Notes: a model not told the origin generated them from the sequence alone. A stretch of DNA of 64,000 nucleotides from Corticium candelabrum (GCF_963422355.1 NC_085095.1:3729607-3793606), one strand, 5' to 3'; positions 47,041-57,792 are shown, counted from the first letter of the stretch. Translations and numbers: made by a program.

Positions 47041-47784
47041 ACGTATTCTATATTGGATTCAACCGATCGCGATCGGAAGGGTTTGGCTATATTGACACGT
47101 CCCAGATCCACACACCCGTATAATGCTGACGTACGTTAGTGGGCTGAAGCCTCATTCGCCCGTATGTTGTAATGTGACGGCAACGCACTTCTGTGCGGTC
47201 CTTCTGCAACAGGAACATGAGGAATCTTTTTAAATCTTTTTTTTCAATCGAGAGTGAATGAGTGCTAGTATGTAGGGCTTATCTACGTACTCATCTACGT
47301 ACTGGACATCATCCTGAAAGAATCCGGTGAGCCATCATGGTACGTATACTACTGCATTAATTAAGGATATGTTACTGTGATTTTGAATAAAGTACAGCAG
47401 CACTAGGGTATGGTGGAGGTTCACATGGAACTTGTTACTGTACAAACACAGTAGTGTCTAATTACGTCTCTGCATAATACAAACATAGTGATGCGTACCT
47501 ACATTATAGCTACTACTGAAGTGTAATGCTAGTCATTACCCGACGCGTGAAACGCTAGGGATAGGAGTGCAGTCAGTTTACGTGACTACGGTGTGACCGA
47601 GGCTGCATGTTACCAGATGTTGGTCACGCCCGCGCCATGAATAGTCCGGCCTCTTCTCAGCTTGAATGACAACTTCAGAATGGCAACTCCAATAGTCAAG
47701 CGGAGGGTTTGCACTTTAGTGCTGTTCATTTTAGAAGGACTGTCGTTACAGCTAGAATATTATGTGATGTGGTATGGCAGCGTA
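47041..47784. other. No gene recognised
   Basis: Sequence between the Myb/SANT fragment and the pogo element. No coding block or repeat was recognised. Confidence 0.4.
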
Positions 47785-48008
47785 CCGTATATCCGCGCTT
47801 TAAACGGCATGCCGGTTTATAACGGGGTCTAGCAAGTGCCGGTATACCCCGGGGCATACCGGCATGCCGGTGTCTAGAGGGGTAAAATTACAAACATCCT
47901 TCACCAAGTGTTGAAATGGAAAGTTGCAGAGCTTTGTGTGGATAAACAGACATACTTAACATTAACACTAATACAGAAAGAGAAGCATGCACTCCCTACT
48001 GTAACGTA

Positions 48009-49062
48009 CTACAGGCAGTCTTTGTCATCGTCTTCACTTTCTTGGAAAGAGCATTCATCGTCGGAAATGCCGGTGTGCTCTTCTGTTGCCACTGATAGCA
48101 GAGCTTCATCCAGTGGTGGAAGGTCATTAAATATACTTGCGAGTCTGCAGTGGTAGTTACCAGCATCTCCTTGATTTCTGAGAATGCCACAGTTGACGAA
48201 GGACATTCTGATGATGTCTTCGGATATCTCCTTCCAAGATTGAGATACCCAATTGACTATCATCTCATAAGAAGCCGATTTTCTCTTCCCAGTTTTGGTG
48301 TAATGAGCTTCACCATCAGCTAGCCATTGTATCCATTTATCCTTCATTAGACCTTTGAAAGGTTTATTCCAAGAAACGTCTGCTGGCTGTAAGAGTGGTG
48401 TCATTCCTCCTGGAATGACTGCCACATCCGTAGAGTAAAGCTGATGGAATGAAGATAGGACAGTCTTCTTGACATGACTTGTTGCGCTGTCATAAACTAT
48501 GAGAGATTTAGGTTTAAACATACCCTGAGGCCGTTTGCTCCATACCCCTCTTTTCCAGGTATTCATTAATTCAGACGTCATTGACCCTTTCGTAGCGACT
48601 TGAACAACATCTTTTGGAAATTTTCCCTTTGGTATGTTCTTCAAGTTTCTGAAGATCACGATAGAGGGAAGCTTTGTCCCATCTGCCATAGCTGAAAGCA
48701 CCACTGTATACCGTACCTTTTCTTTGCCGGTAGTGTTCGCCTTCACTGACTTCACACCTCGAGTGTCGTAGGTCCTTGAACTCGGTAGGTCAAAGTAGAG
48801 GCGTGTCTCATCCATCCCGCCAATTGCTTTCAGGGGATATTGATATTCGGCATACTTTCCATCCAAGAAAGCAAAGAACTCCTCTGCTAGCTGCTTGGCA
48901 TTACTAGGAACTTTTTGACCCTGCGAAGTTACAGCCCTTGAAGTTAGGTTATGGCGCTTACAAAATCTGTCCAGCCAGCCGTTGGAAAAATGCAAGCCAA
49001 CGCCTTCTTCGTCCTCAGACATATCGTCATAGAGCTTTCGAGCTTGTAGCTTGATACATCTC
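48009..49062 (-). pseudogene. Pogo transposase, C-terminal part (split gene)
   Basis: Continues the N-terminal part at 53384-53728 beyond the Gypsy insertion. GWLDRFCKRHNLTSR is the CENP-B-type DNA-binding region. The DDE_1 catalytic core shows GGMDETRLYFDLP (first Asp), SLIVYDSATSHV (second Asp) and TPLLQPADVSWNKPF (third Asp). An acidic tail (SEDDDKDCL) ends the protein. This frame is intact apart from the insertion. The apparent Met start (to 49094) with its first nine codons comes from the Gypsy LTR and is not native. Confidence 0.85.
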
Positions 49063-49067
49063 CCATT

Positions 49068-49171
49068 TGTAAGATAGCAGTTACAGCTGTGCACTTCGAG
49101 ACAGTCAGAATCGTTCTGGTCTATTTCCGATTACACATACGGGATAGTGAATCTAATTACATTACATGTCA
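49068..49171 (-). repeat. 3' LTR of Gypsy 3
   Basis: 104 bp, starts TGTAAGATAG and ends CATTACATGTCA on the plus strand; identical to 53275-53378. Confidence 0.95.
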
Positions 49172-49229
49172 TCTATCTGTCTCTGGGTGACTTCAACTCA
49201 AAAGTGCAGTGTCAAGCAATGGTTGCTAA

Positions 49230-52200
49230 TTACGTAGTGTAGTCCTCCAGTAGGCGTCGTGGTGGTCTTGAGATCCTCCCCAGCCTTGTTGTTTTGACTG
49301 CAGGTTGACTTGCAGGTGCAGTTGGGGACTTGGCAGATTTTGGAGGGCTTTCTGTATTCGGAGATCTGATCTCCGTGTCTGGCAGTACGTTTGTCTCATC
49401 AGGTTGATTTGGTGGTTGTCCTTCTGACAGGCTGGTGTTTGTTTGTTGTCCCGTCGGAGTGTACTTAGCGAACATTGTGTTGTCATCCCACACTTCTGTT
49501 GTCCTGTTTATGTGTGTTCTAGTTCTTCTCACTGTCCGTCCATTTGCTAGTCTGAGGATGTAGGATTGGGGCTCTGTGTGGTGTCCAATGACTTTTGCTG
49601 GTACCCATTTTTTTCCTCTCATTGTCTTTACGCTTTCATCAGGAAGCAGAGGTGAGTTCGTTGTGTTTCCTGTGGCTCCATAGAACGCATATTGGGATTG
49701 GTGGGCGATTAGTTTTTGTCTGGTCTTGTCTGCATCCATGTTATGTGGAACCAGAGTCTCAGTATTTATTGTTAGTTGGGTTCGGAGGTGTCTCCCCTGT
49801 AGCAGGATGGCAGGAGTAGGCAGGTCTCCTCCTATTGGTGTGTTCCTAAGGACTCTTAGAGCGTCATTGATTGTACGGCCCTCCTCCAACATCTTGGCCA
49901 TCATTTTCTTGACTGTTTGGACACCTCTTTCCGCTTGGCCATTGCTGGCTGGGTAGCCTGGACTGGATGTGGTGTGTTGAAATCCCAGCTTCCTGGAGAA
50001 CTTGCGAAATTCTTCGTTGGCGTATTGTGGCCCGTTGTCCGAGAATATTGTTTCTGGTATTCCAAAATTGGCAAAATGCTTGTCTAGGATAGTTATCACA
50101 TCAGCTGCTTTCGTTGACTGGAGGTGATCTATGGTCACCCATTTGCTGTAGTAATCGATGGTAAGTAGGTAATGTTCCCCTTGTAGTTCAAACAAGTCTG
50201 TTCCCACTTTCTGGTAGGGGTAGTGTGGAACATCATGAGGTTTAGTGTCTGGCTTTGGGTTCTGGCTTCGATTTTCTTGGCATTTGCTGCAACTCGCTAC
50301 CATGTCATGTATTTCATTGGTGTAGCCAGGCCAGTACACTGACGTCTTGGCCCTTTCTATACACTTCACTATTCCATAGTGTCCCTCATGTATACTGTTC
50401 ATCACCGTTTTGCGCATTGTCACAGGGACGACAGCTTGGCTTCCTTTGAGGACAATGCCGTCTTTCTCTGTTAGGTCGTGTCTCACATTCCAGTACGGTT
50501 TGATTGGACCCGGGACACTCCTCCTTGTAGGTGGCCATCCTGTGTGTATGTAAGTGATGAGTGCCTGCATTGTAGGGTCTTGTCTGGTCGCTTCCGTACA
50601 TCTTTCACGTCCAAGTGGTGTGGGAATGATTTGCTCTGTGACGGAGTCGATTTGCTCTTCTGTTAGTTCATCATAGTCTGTATAGGGTGTTGTAGATGGC
50701 ATTCTGCTCAGAGAATCGGCCAGGACCATTTCTTTCCCGGAATGGTGCTCTAGCGTGTAGTTGTATTTGAGACATCGTAGGCGCATTCTCTGAAGCCTAG
50801 GACTGACTTCAGCAAGGGGCTTTTTCAGTATTCCAAGTAGTGGCTTGTGGTCAGTCTCCACTATGACATCTTGTCCATACACATACTGATGGAATCTTGT
50901 TAGTCCAAACTGGATGGCAAGCATTTCCTTCTCTATTTGTGCATATTTCTGTTGTATGCTGGACATTGTTCTTGACGCGTATTCTACTGGGTGCCCCTCT
51001 TGAATAACAGCTGCTCCCAAGCCATGTTGTGATGCGTCCACAGTTAATCTCACTGGTAATGCTGGATCAAAAAGTCGTAGTACTGGGGCCTTTGTCACTA
51101 GATCTTTCACATGCTGTAGGGTGCGGTCGTGAACGGAGTCCCACACCCATGCAGTCTCCTGCTGTGTTAGCTGTCGCAGTGGGCTGGCTGTCTCAGCCAA
51201 AGTAGGACAAAATTTCGACAAATATGTAACCAGGCCCAGGAGTCTTGAAACATCTGTCTTGGACTGTGGCTTTGGGAATTGCTCAATGGCCTCGACTTTT
51301 TCTGGGTCAGGTTTTATCCCTTCTGATGTAAGCACATGTCCCAGATACTTTAATTCAGTCTTTCTGAACTGGCATTTGGGTCGGTTGAGTCTAAGGTTCA
51401 GCTCCCTACACCTTTCGAGGACCATCTGAAGGCGTTTGTCGTGCTCCTCTACGCTACAGCCTGATACAAGGATGTCATCCACATAGGTGTGTACCCCAGG
51501 TATGTCTGCAAAGGATTCTGTCACTATTCTGTGAAACACTTCTGGGGCAGAGCTGATTCCGAAAGGTAGTCGGCAATACCGGTAGCGCCCAAAGGGAGTT
51601 GCCACTGTTGTCAAGTAGCTACTTTCCTTGTCTAGGGCAATCTGTAGAAAACCAGATGTAGCATCTAGGGTTGAGAAATATTGTGAGCCTGCCAACGTGC
51701 CGAATATCTCTTCGGGTGTTTTCAATTGGTAGTGCTCCCTTTGTATAGCCTTGTTCAACGCTCCTGGATCAATGCATATCCTTAGTTTGTCTTTACCTGG
51801 CTTTGTTACAAGGACTATGGGACTGACCCAATTAGTAGCCTCTGTTACTTTGGCTATGATGCCTTGTTTCTCCATTTCATCCAGTTGTGACTTCAGTTCC
51901 AGCCTGTACCTAAATGGAACTCTTCTAGCTGGTTGGATGACTGGTTGTGCATTTGTCTTTAGTTTGATGCTGTACTCTTCTGGTAGTCGTCCCAGTCCTT
52001 TAAAGACATCTTTGAACTCTGATATAGCTGTGGGTGTGTCCCCTGTTGCATCCACTGCTAGGGTCTGTTGTATTAGTCCCAAGTCAGTGATGGAAGGCAA
52101 TCCTATGAGCGTCTCCACGTTCTCTCGTACTATGATGAATTCCATCCTGTGGGTGGCTCCTTGAAATGTTGCCTCCATGGTTGTTTTCCCACAGACATCT

Positions 52201-52469
52201 AATTTTGTTCCTCCGTATGCTGTTAGCTGAACTTCTGTTGGCGTGGGAGGGCTAGCACAGAGGACGCGGTAAGCAGTGAATGGCAGTATGTTGCACGTTG
52301 CACCTGTGTCGATTTTGGCTTTCAAACCTCTCCCTCCTATGTCCAGTATTATGTTCCAGACTTTAGCCTTTGTTTTACTGGTTTGTGTCGTGGTACCGGT
52401 GCAGTAAGCGAAATGGTCTCTCCTCGTTCTCTGGTGTGTCTGGTGTGGCTCGTTGTGGCGATATCGCAT
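49230..52469 (-). CDS. Pol polyprotein of Gypsy 3: protease, RT, RNase H, integrase
   Basis: A 1,079-codon ORF. Protease near residues 40-130 with IDTGATCNILPF. RT about 180-400 with YVDDILVSGC and RYCRLPFGISSAPEVF. RNase H about 470-600 with LTVDASQHGLGAAV and VETDHKPLLGI. Integrase with H2C2 finger (HEGHYGIVKCIERAK...CSKCQENR), LTIDYYSKW, FSDNGPQYANEEF and SNGQAERGVQTVKK, the three catalytic acids all present. It overlaps gag by 95 nt in a different frame (52375-52469), so expression probably needs ribosomal frameshifting. The actual start of Pol is therefore not its first Met. Confidence 0.95.
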   Translation of the reverse strand: MRYRHNEPHQTHQRTRRDHFAYCTGTTTQTSKTKAKVWNIILDIGGRGLKAKIDTGATCNILPFTAYRVLCASPPTPTEVQLTAYGGTKLDVCGKTTMEATFQGATHRMEFIIVRENVETLIGLPSITDLGLIQQTLAVDATGDTPTAISEFKDVFKGLGRLPEEYSIKLKTNAQPVIQPARRVPFRYRLELKSQLDEMEKQGIIAKVTEATNWVSPIVLVTKPGKDKLRICIDPGALNKAIQREHYQLKTPEEIFGTLAGSQYFSTLDATSGFLQIALDKESSYLTTVATPFGRYRYCRLPFGISSAPEVFHRIVTESFADIPGVHTYVDDILVSGCSVEEHDKRLQMVLERCRELNLRLNRPKCQFRKTELKYLGHVLTSEGIKPDPEKVEAIEQFPKPQSKTDVSRLLGLVTYLSKFCPTLAETASPLRQLTQQETAWVWDSVHDRTLQHVKDLVTKAPVLRLFDPALPVRLTVDASQHGLGAAVIQEGHPVEYASRTMSSIQQKYAQIEKEMLAIQFGLTRFHQYVYGQDVIVETDHKPLLGILKKPLAEVSPRLQRMRLRCLKYNYTLEHHSGKEMVLADSLSRMPSTTPYTDYDELTEEQIDSVTEQIIPTPLGRERCTEATRQDPTMQALITYIHTGWPPTRRSVPGPIKPYWNVRHDLTEKDGIVLKGSQAVVPVTMRKTVMNSIHEGHYGIVKCIERAKTSVYWPGYTNEIHDMVASCSKCQENRSQNPKPDTKPHDVPHYPYQKVGTDLFELQGEHYLLTIDYYSKWVTIDHLQSTKAADVITILDKHFANFGIPETIFSDNGPQYANEEFRKFSRKLGFQHTTSSPGYPASNGQAERGVQTVKKMMAKMLEEGRTINDALRVLRNTPIGGDLPTPAILLQGRHLRTQLTINTETLVPHNMDADKTRQKLIAHQSQYAFYGATGNTTNSPLLPDESVKTMRGKKWVPAKVIGHHTEPQSYILRLANGRTVRRTRTHINRTTEVWDDNTMFAKYTPTGQQTNTSLSEGQPPNQPDETNVLPDTEIRSPNTESPPKSAKSPTAPASQPAVKTTRLGRISRPPRRLLEDYTT

Positions 52470-53244
52470 TGGCCGTCTCCTTTGTTGTTTGTCGTCGGGC
52501 TAGTCTGTCCTTTTCTGCCTTTTTGCATGCTTCCGCCGTGTGATTCATAATGCCGCAATATTTGCATTGTTTTCCCCATGCTGGGCAGTTTTTTGGTTTG
52601 TGGTTTGTCGCGCAGTAGTGGCAAGGGCGCTGCTTCATGGCTTTCACCATGTGTACCGCCGCCGCGTCGGTGACGCATTCTTTCAAGGCTGTGGCGGTTG
52701 ATGTCATACTGGCAATGTAACGGGTTGTCGCTTCCATTGACCTGCACATGTCTACAGCTTTGGTTAGGGTTAGGTCAGATTCTGCCAACAGTTTCTCGCG
52801 GACGTTGTCTGCGGTGATATTGATTACAATCTGGTCCCGGATGATCTTCGTTTTCTCCTCTTGGTGATATCCGCAGGTTTCCACCAGGCGCAGCAAATCT
52901 GTGTAGAAGCTGTCGAAGGGCTCATTCGGTTGTTGTTTCCTCTGCAGGAACAGGAATCTTTCGTAGATTTCATTACTTTTAGGCTTGAAGTAGTTGTTGA
53001 ACGCTCTAATGACGCAGTCCAGTTTGTCCTCGTCGCCGTCTGCGGCCCAAGTGAATGTTCGGTAGACGGAGATGGCTTCCCCTCCCATCGCCGTGAGTAG
53101 TATTGCGACTTTCGTTTTCTCGTCTTCTTTGTCCTTCTTTGTTGCTGTCATGTAGAATGTAAAATGGTCCCGCCACTGTGGCCATTCTTTGGCTGCTTCC
53201 AGTGTGGTTGTGAATGCTTGAGGCGGTTTCAGTCCTTCTGCCAT
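52375..53244 (-). CDS. Gag of Gypsy 3
   Basis: From the Met at 53244 (MAEGLKPPQAFTTTLE), 289 residues. Residues 20-150 form a retrotransposon Gag domain (WRDHFTFYMTATKK, RFLFLQRKQQPNEPFDSF). Near the C-terminus are two zinc knuckles: CHYCATNHKPKNC (C-x2-C-x3-H-x4-C, one residue shorter than usual) and CKYCGIMNHTAEAC. The longer open frame upstream to 53301 reads into the LTR and primer site, so the Met at 53244 is preferred. Pol follows with an overlap. Confidence 0.9.
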   Translation of the reverse strand: MAEGLKPPQAFTTTLEAAKEWPQWRDHFTFYMTATKKDKEDEKTKVAILLTAMGGEAISVYRTFTWAADGDEDKLDCVIRAFNNYFKPKSNEIYERFLFLQRKQQPNEPFDSFYTDLLRLVETCGYHQEEKTKIIRDQIVINITADNVREKLLAESDLTLTKAVDMCRSMEATTRYIASMTSTATALKECVTDAAAVHMVKAMKQRPCHYCATNHKPKNCPAWGKQCKYCGIMNHTAEACKKAEKDRLARRQTTKETANAISPQRATPDTPENEERPFRLLHRYHDTNQ

Positions 53245-53274
53245 GCTGTTGTCGGTTCTTTCCTCCCGACACCA

Positions 53275-53378
53275 TGTAAGATAGCAGTTACAGCTGTGCA
53301 CTTCGAGACAGTCAGAATCGTTCTGGTCTATTTCCGATTACACATACGGGATAGTGAATCTAATTACATTACATGTCA
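53275..53378 (-). repeat. 5' LTR of Gypsy 3
   Basis: 104 bp, identical to 49068-49171. CCATT duplicate at 53379-53383. Confidence 0.95.
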
Positions 53379-53728
53379 CCATTGACAGTTATGCCCTCAG
53401 CACGTCTTTTGTCTACCCACGACAACTTCGTTTCTAGTTCAGGATACCAAGCTCTTCTCTTGGCTCCATCTGATCCAGCCATTGCGGAGGATCTTCTCCT
53501 CTTTCTTGTCGAAATCTGCTTGTCATTCTTCATTGCTTCGATCTGATTCTCAGCCTTCGACCAGTCTTGCACGCAACTTCTCGGTACTCCACATTCCCGA
53601 GCTGTTCCCGCCACGTTTCCACCCAGCTCTGCCAACCTCGACAACACTTCCATCTTCTTCTGAATCGTGTACGATTTTCTTCCTTTCTTGGAAGAGCAGG
53701 ATGTCGTCGACTGGACGTCGTCCGCCAT
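53379..53728 (-). pseudogene. Pogo transposase, N-terminal part (split gene)
   Basis: Starts with Met at 53728. GRKSYTIQKKMEVLSRLAEL then GVPRSCVQDWSKAE is the N-terminal helix-turn-helix of pogo/CENP-B-type transposases. WVDKRRAEGITVNG leads into the CENP-B second HTH, which is cut by the Gypsy insertion at 53383. The frame on both sides is open and in register. Confidence 0.85.
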
Positions 53729-53931
53729 CAGCAGGCATGCGCACTAGCATTACGTGGTCGCGCACTCGAGACCTGAGTCCAAGGCTACCCCACTCTATGT
53801 CGGCATACCTCACTCTATACCGGCATGCCGGTTTAGGGTACCAGAAAGGGTTGACACTGTTCTTGGTAAACTCCGGTTTTACCGGCATGCCGTTTAAAGC
53901 GCGGAAATACGGTAGGTATTTATATATACAC

Positions 53932-53933
<2 letters not shown>

Positions 53934-53990
<57 letters not shown>
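53934..53990. repeat. (TA)n microsatellite
   Basis: About 57 bp of TA just outside the right end of the pogo element, which inserts at TA. Confidence 0.9.
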
Positions 53991-53994
<4 letters not shown>

Positions 53995-54532
53995 GGACGT
54001 GGGCAAATCCCACGCGTCACTAGACAATTCTAAGTTTAAGTTTATACGGTTAATAAATAATTTCGCATTGTGTTTCCACAAGCACGCTGATAACTGTTGC
54101 ATCAAGTTTTCAAAAGTCTGTTGAAAAGTAATAGCACTTTTGCTAGTTGTTTTCAAAGCATATTAATTTTGTATAGTGGAACTATACTTATATTATTTAA
54201 ATTATTTATCAGGGTGGTTTACGTTCCCCTAACACAACGGGTACATGACTGGTAAGATGTCGTAGGTAGGCAAGGCGCACATACTTTCATGTCTTCAGTA
54301 GCAGAAAGAGCTTTCTCCTATTTGCGAAGGATGAAATAAGCAAATCTTTTAGGCTATCGCTATGGTAATTGATTTAATATGCTGGTAATTATTAGATGTT
54401 TAGTCCATCTAGGCTTTAAGCAAAGATTGCAAATATATATTAAATGATTTTAAAGTTTGGTCTCTGTTTCGATTCTCCACAGCAGTGACTACACCAGTGA
54501 ATTGCGAATTTGATGTACGTTACCTTGTATGC

Positions 54533-54597
<65 letters not shown>

Positions 54598-55137
54598 TGT
54601 GTCTGTGTCTGTGTCTGTGTCTGTATGCTTCTGTCTATCTGGTGTGTCGATCAGTTTGTGTATCTGTGTGTCTGTGTGTCTCTCTTTACCTGTGTGAACT
54701 TAGCATAGTAGCCTAGGTGAACATGTATGAAGGTATGATGGCGTACCCTCGTACACTACGATGTATTCGAATAATATAACACTACTAGACTAGTCCTTGA
54801 ATCTTGCTCTAGTTAAACACACAAGTAAAGCAAACAATTAAACACATAAAGACCAAGTCATGTCTCATTCTGTAAGTGTTAGAATTGCTTTGATGCATAG
54901 ATTATACTGGTGTGGCATTTGCCTGTTTGCTTCTGGCTATCAGATGGACGTCTTCTAATGTCAAACACAATTGGCCGTCTGCAACGGTTGGGTTGATCAG
55001 CATTGCTAATCAGGTGATGTAGCACTTCCTTTGGTTTTGAAAGATAGGATAGCTGTAATAAAGAAATTTATATTGTGTGAGGGTAAGTGGTGGGTGGGGA
55101 TGAGGGGATCTATATGCTTGCATGTATCAAAGGGAGG
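53991..55137. other. Mostly non-coding; trace of a hAT transposase and (GT)n
   Basis: Near 54284-54340 the plus strand reads SSVAERAFSYLRRMK then a stop, a hAT dimerisation motif trace. A GT tract lies at 54534-54595 followed by TGTGTC repeats. No intact gene. Confidence 0.45.
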
Positions 55138-55207
55138 CCAACACTCTGACATTTATCATTATTCACCTCTTAGTAGTGAATAATGATGATTGTTGTTGGA
55201 GTGTTGG
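55138..55207. repeat. 70-bp imperfect palindrome
   Basis: Outer arms CCAACACTC / GAGTGTTGG and inner arms ATCATTATTCAC / GTGAATAATGAT around a CTCTTAGTA loop. It would form a long stem-loop. Its role is unknown; it may be a tiny MITE. Confidence 0.7.
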
Positions 55208-55856
55208 AGAATGATAATAGGGATCATACAATAATGTGTTATTTTCGAACCTGTGTTGATGGTCTTGTGCAATCTTTAAAGAAAACAGCAATTAAACTAT
55301 AGCAACGAATGATGAAATTGTAAAATGCATTGTCAGAACCTCTTGGATCACGTGTAGTATTAATCAGTTGGCAGTTTACTGGAGATTGCATCGATTTCAT
55401 TGTCTGCAACAACGAAAGCACACGTGATCATGAGCAATCCATAATATAATTTCATCTATTCCTCACTGAATTATCTACGTCACTCTTGTTTATCCAGTTG
55501 TCTTCGTAGTTGTCTGATTCAAATCTTTTTGTACCATCAGTTTCTGGCTTATCAGAGTGTTTTACATGGTTTGCAAAATTTGTGTTTGTCTCTACAGACT
55601 CAATTGGCAGTTGTGCTGCCTTCGCCCGACTGTAGGCATAGGAATGAGCTATTTGTTGAAGTTGTTTCTCTTTTGTAAACCAGATGTTGAAGTTGTTAGT
55701 ATACTGGATGCCCATCTTAGAAAGTCAAGACTGCTTCTACTTTTGCTCTGGAAGGTTGGTTCACACAACGTAGGTGTGACAGGGAGGAGTGATTTACTGT
55801 TGCATTTAAAGTCTGCATTTGCTGCATTCTGATTGAAGTCAATGGAGGCGTTACAT

Positions 55857-56386
55857 GCTCGGGGTATCTGGACTTCAGTAAATTCAGGAAGGCCTGGATC
55901 GGTAGGAGATTCTTTTTCATTCCATAGAAGCAGCTTGAAAAGATACATAGATTCTGAGGAATGGCTATCTTCAGCATTTTCAAAGGCTATAATTGCACTA
56001 GATATTAACTCTTTTCTGGTTGCAGATGCAGCATTTTTCCTAAGTCCAACGGTATTGAAGTGCTATGATGGAGCCGATCTCACTGCACAGCAATGTTGTT
56101 TCAATTACTCTGAGATTCGAACACGAGTTGTTGAGCAAGCATTTGGAAGGCTCAAAGGAAGATGGAGAATCTGTTAATCAAACAGACTCAAGGATCCAAT
56201 CTTTGCAGAAATGGTGATATCAGTTTGTTGTGGATTACACAACATCTGTGAACGCTACAGCTGCTCTTTGGGAATTATATAATTCCAGATTCTCATGTAT
56301 TTCAACAAGACCAAGACGACAATGATGCAGATCTCCTTCAAGCTGGAAGGCAAGTCAGGGAGGTAGTTGCTGACTAGACTTATGTT
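55857..56386 (+). pseudogene. PIF/Harbinger transposase (element 2), C-terminal part
   Basis: NSGRPGSVGDSFSFHRSSL matches the conserved GxPGSxxD region. FLVADAAFFLSPTVLKCY holds the second catalytic Asp. TRVVEQAFGRLKGRWRIC holds the catalytic Glu. A stop after RWRIC is followed by a continued tail (SVCCGLHNICERY) in the same strand. The N-terminal half was not found. The partner gene (56646-57122) faces it on the other strand. Confidence 0.75.
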
Positions 56387-56645
56387 CATTTTTCAAAATA
56401 GTAATTAGCTAATAAATTCAATTACTATACTATAGTAGGCCTAGAAGTTGTTGTTTCTTGTATAGTTCACAAACAAGAGTACACACGTTCTATTAAAATT
56501 GAGTTTGAAGCAATTAGTTGAGGTAAACTATTCAATCAATAGTATAGCAACAACAAACAACACTTTGACGACAACAGCATCCATCATGCATGTTCCAACA
56601 AAGCCTTTACAGATTAATTAGGCAATAATATAATATATGATTACT

Positions 56646-57122
56646 TTATTTACTTTCTCTACCAGAGTCAAAAAGGCGATTGAATAGCTCTGCTTGGAAC
56701 AGCTGTTGTTGCTGCATCATTATCTGCTGGTGCTCCATCCTTGCTCTATCCATTCGTTCTATTGTTTTTTCCTCCTTCTGCCTGACCTCCAACTCAAACT
56801 TTTTTCTCGACTCTTCCCTTTTCTCTTCACTTTCTTGACCTAGCATTTGTAATTTTACGTCATGCTCGAATTGTCTCTGTTGTGCATCTTCTTGTTGTTT
56901 GGAAATGCATTCTAGAAAAGTTACCTGAGCACTGAGAGAACGAGACGTTTTTTGTTTGTCTTTGGCCTTCTCTTCCTTTCGGTTTTTGGTTCGTGGCTGA
57001 AGCTCTTTATCACCATCATGGTCACTACTGACATCAATTACAGCACTGGTAAGAGTAGTCGGTCGAGATGATGCCTTGCTGCTGATGTCATTCTGGAGAG
57101 AAGCCTCAGAAAGGTGTGACAT
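56646..57122 (-). pseudogene. Coiled-coil protein, probable Harbinger 2 partner C-terminus
   Basis: 158 codons rich in Glu, Lys, Gln. Residues about 60-150 are predicted coiled coil (EESRKKFELEVRQKEEKTIE) and the end reads QLFQAELFNRLFDSGRE. Such tails are typical of the Myb/SANT-like second protein of Harbinger elements. No Myb domain is visible upstream, so the start may be an internal exon. It converges on the transposase remnant. Confidence 0.45.
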
Positions 57123-57241
57123 TTCTAGAGGCGGCTGTGCTTCACTGGCATCATCTGCAATGCCAAGCCCAAACGTTGGATGAGTCTTGAAGACATAAAA
57201 AAACGAAATATTATAGCTGTATCAGAGATGGGTTCTCTGCC

Positions 57242-57775
57242 ATGGAACGTGATCTTGACAAATCATCATCTAGCCAACCTTCCTCTTACCAATGTGACAA
57301 CCAAACTTCTCACCGTCCTAACTCTAGTGAAACATCATCATCCCCGTCTCTAGATTCTTTCTCTACCCCTCCCCCTCCCCCGTCCTCTGATCTCCCATCC
57401 TCTGATCTCCCATCCTCTGATCTCCATCCTCTGATCTCCCATCTAAAAGAGGCAAAAGGGTGAAGAGAGGCTATGATGAAGTTGACGAAGCTCTCATCCA
57501 TCGTTCCAAACCAAAAAACCCATATGGATGAGGATCATCATTTTGGACTGCATGTTGCAGCCAGGCTACGGAAATTGGACGGACGAAGGAAAGCCTTAGC
57601 TACAATGAAAGTACACCAAGCGCTAACAGAAGTCGAATACGATCTATACTTCAGTCCCACACAGCAGCATGAACCTGCGAACAATTTGATTTTCCTTCCA
57701 GAACAGCACTCACAACAGCACAATACATCATCATCAATCTATACAGAGTTCCCATCCAACACATACACAACCTGA
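57242..57775 (+). pseudogene. Probable MADF/BESS-like partner fragment of Harbinger 1
   Basis: A Ser/Pro-rich segment is followed, after a frame change near 57440, by KRGYDEVDEALIHRSK and then MDEDHHFGLHVAARLRKLDG. The D-x-H-F-x-L-xx-A-xx-L-R-x-L pattern resembles the BESS motif. It lies on the strand opposite the Harbinger 1 transposase, in the usual convergent arrangement. Not intact. Confidence 0.4.
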
Positions 57776-57792
57776 ACTCTCTACAGGCTGCT

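Larger units (their letters stand above)
49068..53378 (-). mobile_element. Gypsy/Ty3 element 3, apparently young and intact
   Basis: A 4,311-bp element with 104-bp LTRs (49068-49171 and 53275-53378) that look identical base for base, and the 5-bp duplication CCATT (49063-49067 and 53379-53383). TGGTGTCGGGAGG follows the 5' LTR directly, a plausible tRNA primer-binding site. Both gag and pol are open. Identical LTRs mean a recent insertion. It interrupts the pogo transposase gene. Confidence 0.95.
47785..53912 (-). mobile_element. Pogo-like (Tc1/mariner) transposon split by Gypsy 3
   Basis: Inverted ends begin CCGTAT and share TCCGCGCTTTAAACGGCATG. They are flanked by TA (47783-47784 and 53913-53914). 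Palindromes of the form ACCGGCATGCCGGT recur just inside both ends and may be transposase-binding sites. Without the inserted Gypsy element, its length would be about 1.8 kb with a single transposase gene on the minus strand. Confidence 0.85.

Noticed and set aside
48009..49094. Complete transposase starting at the Met near 49094
   Set aside because: The first nine codons lie in the Gypsy LTR; the same residues begin the ORF at the other LTR. The real N-terminus is at 53728.
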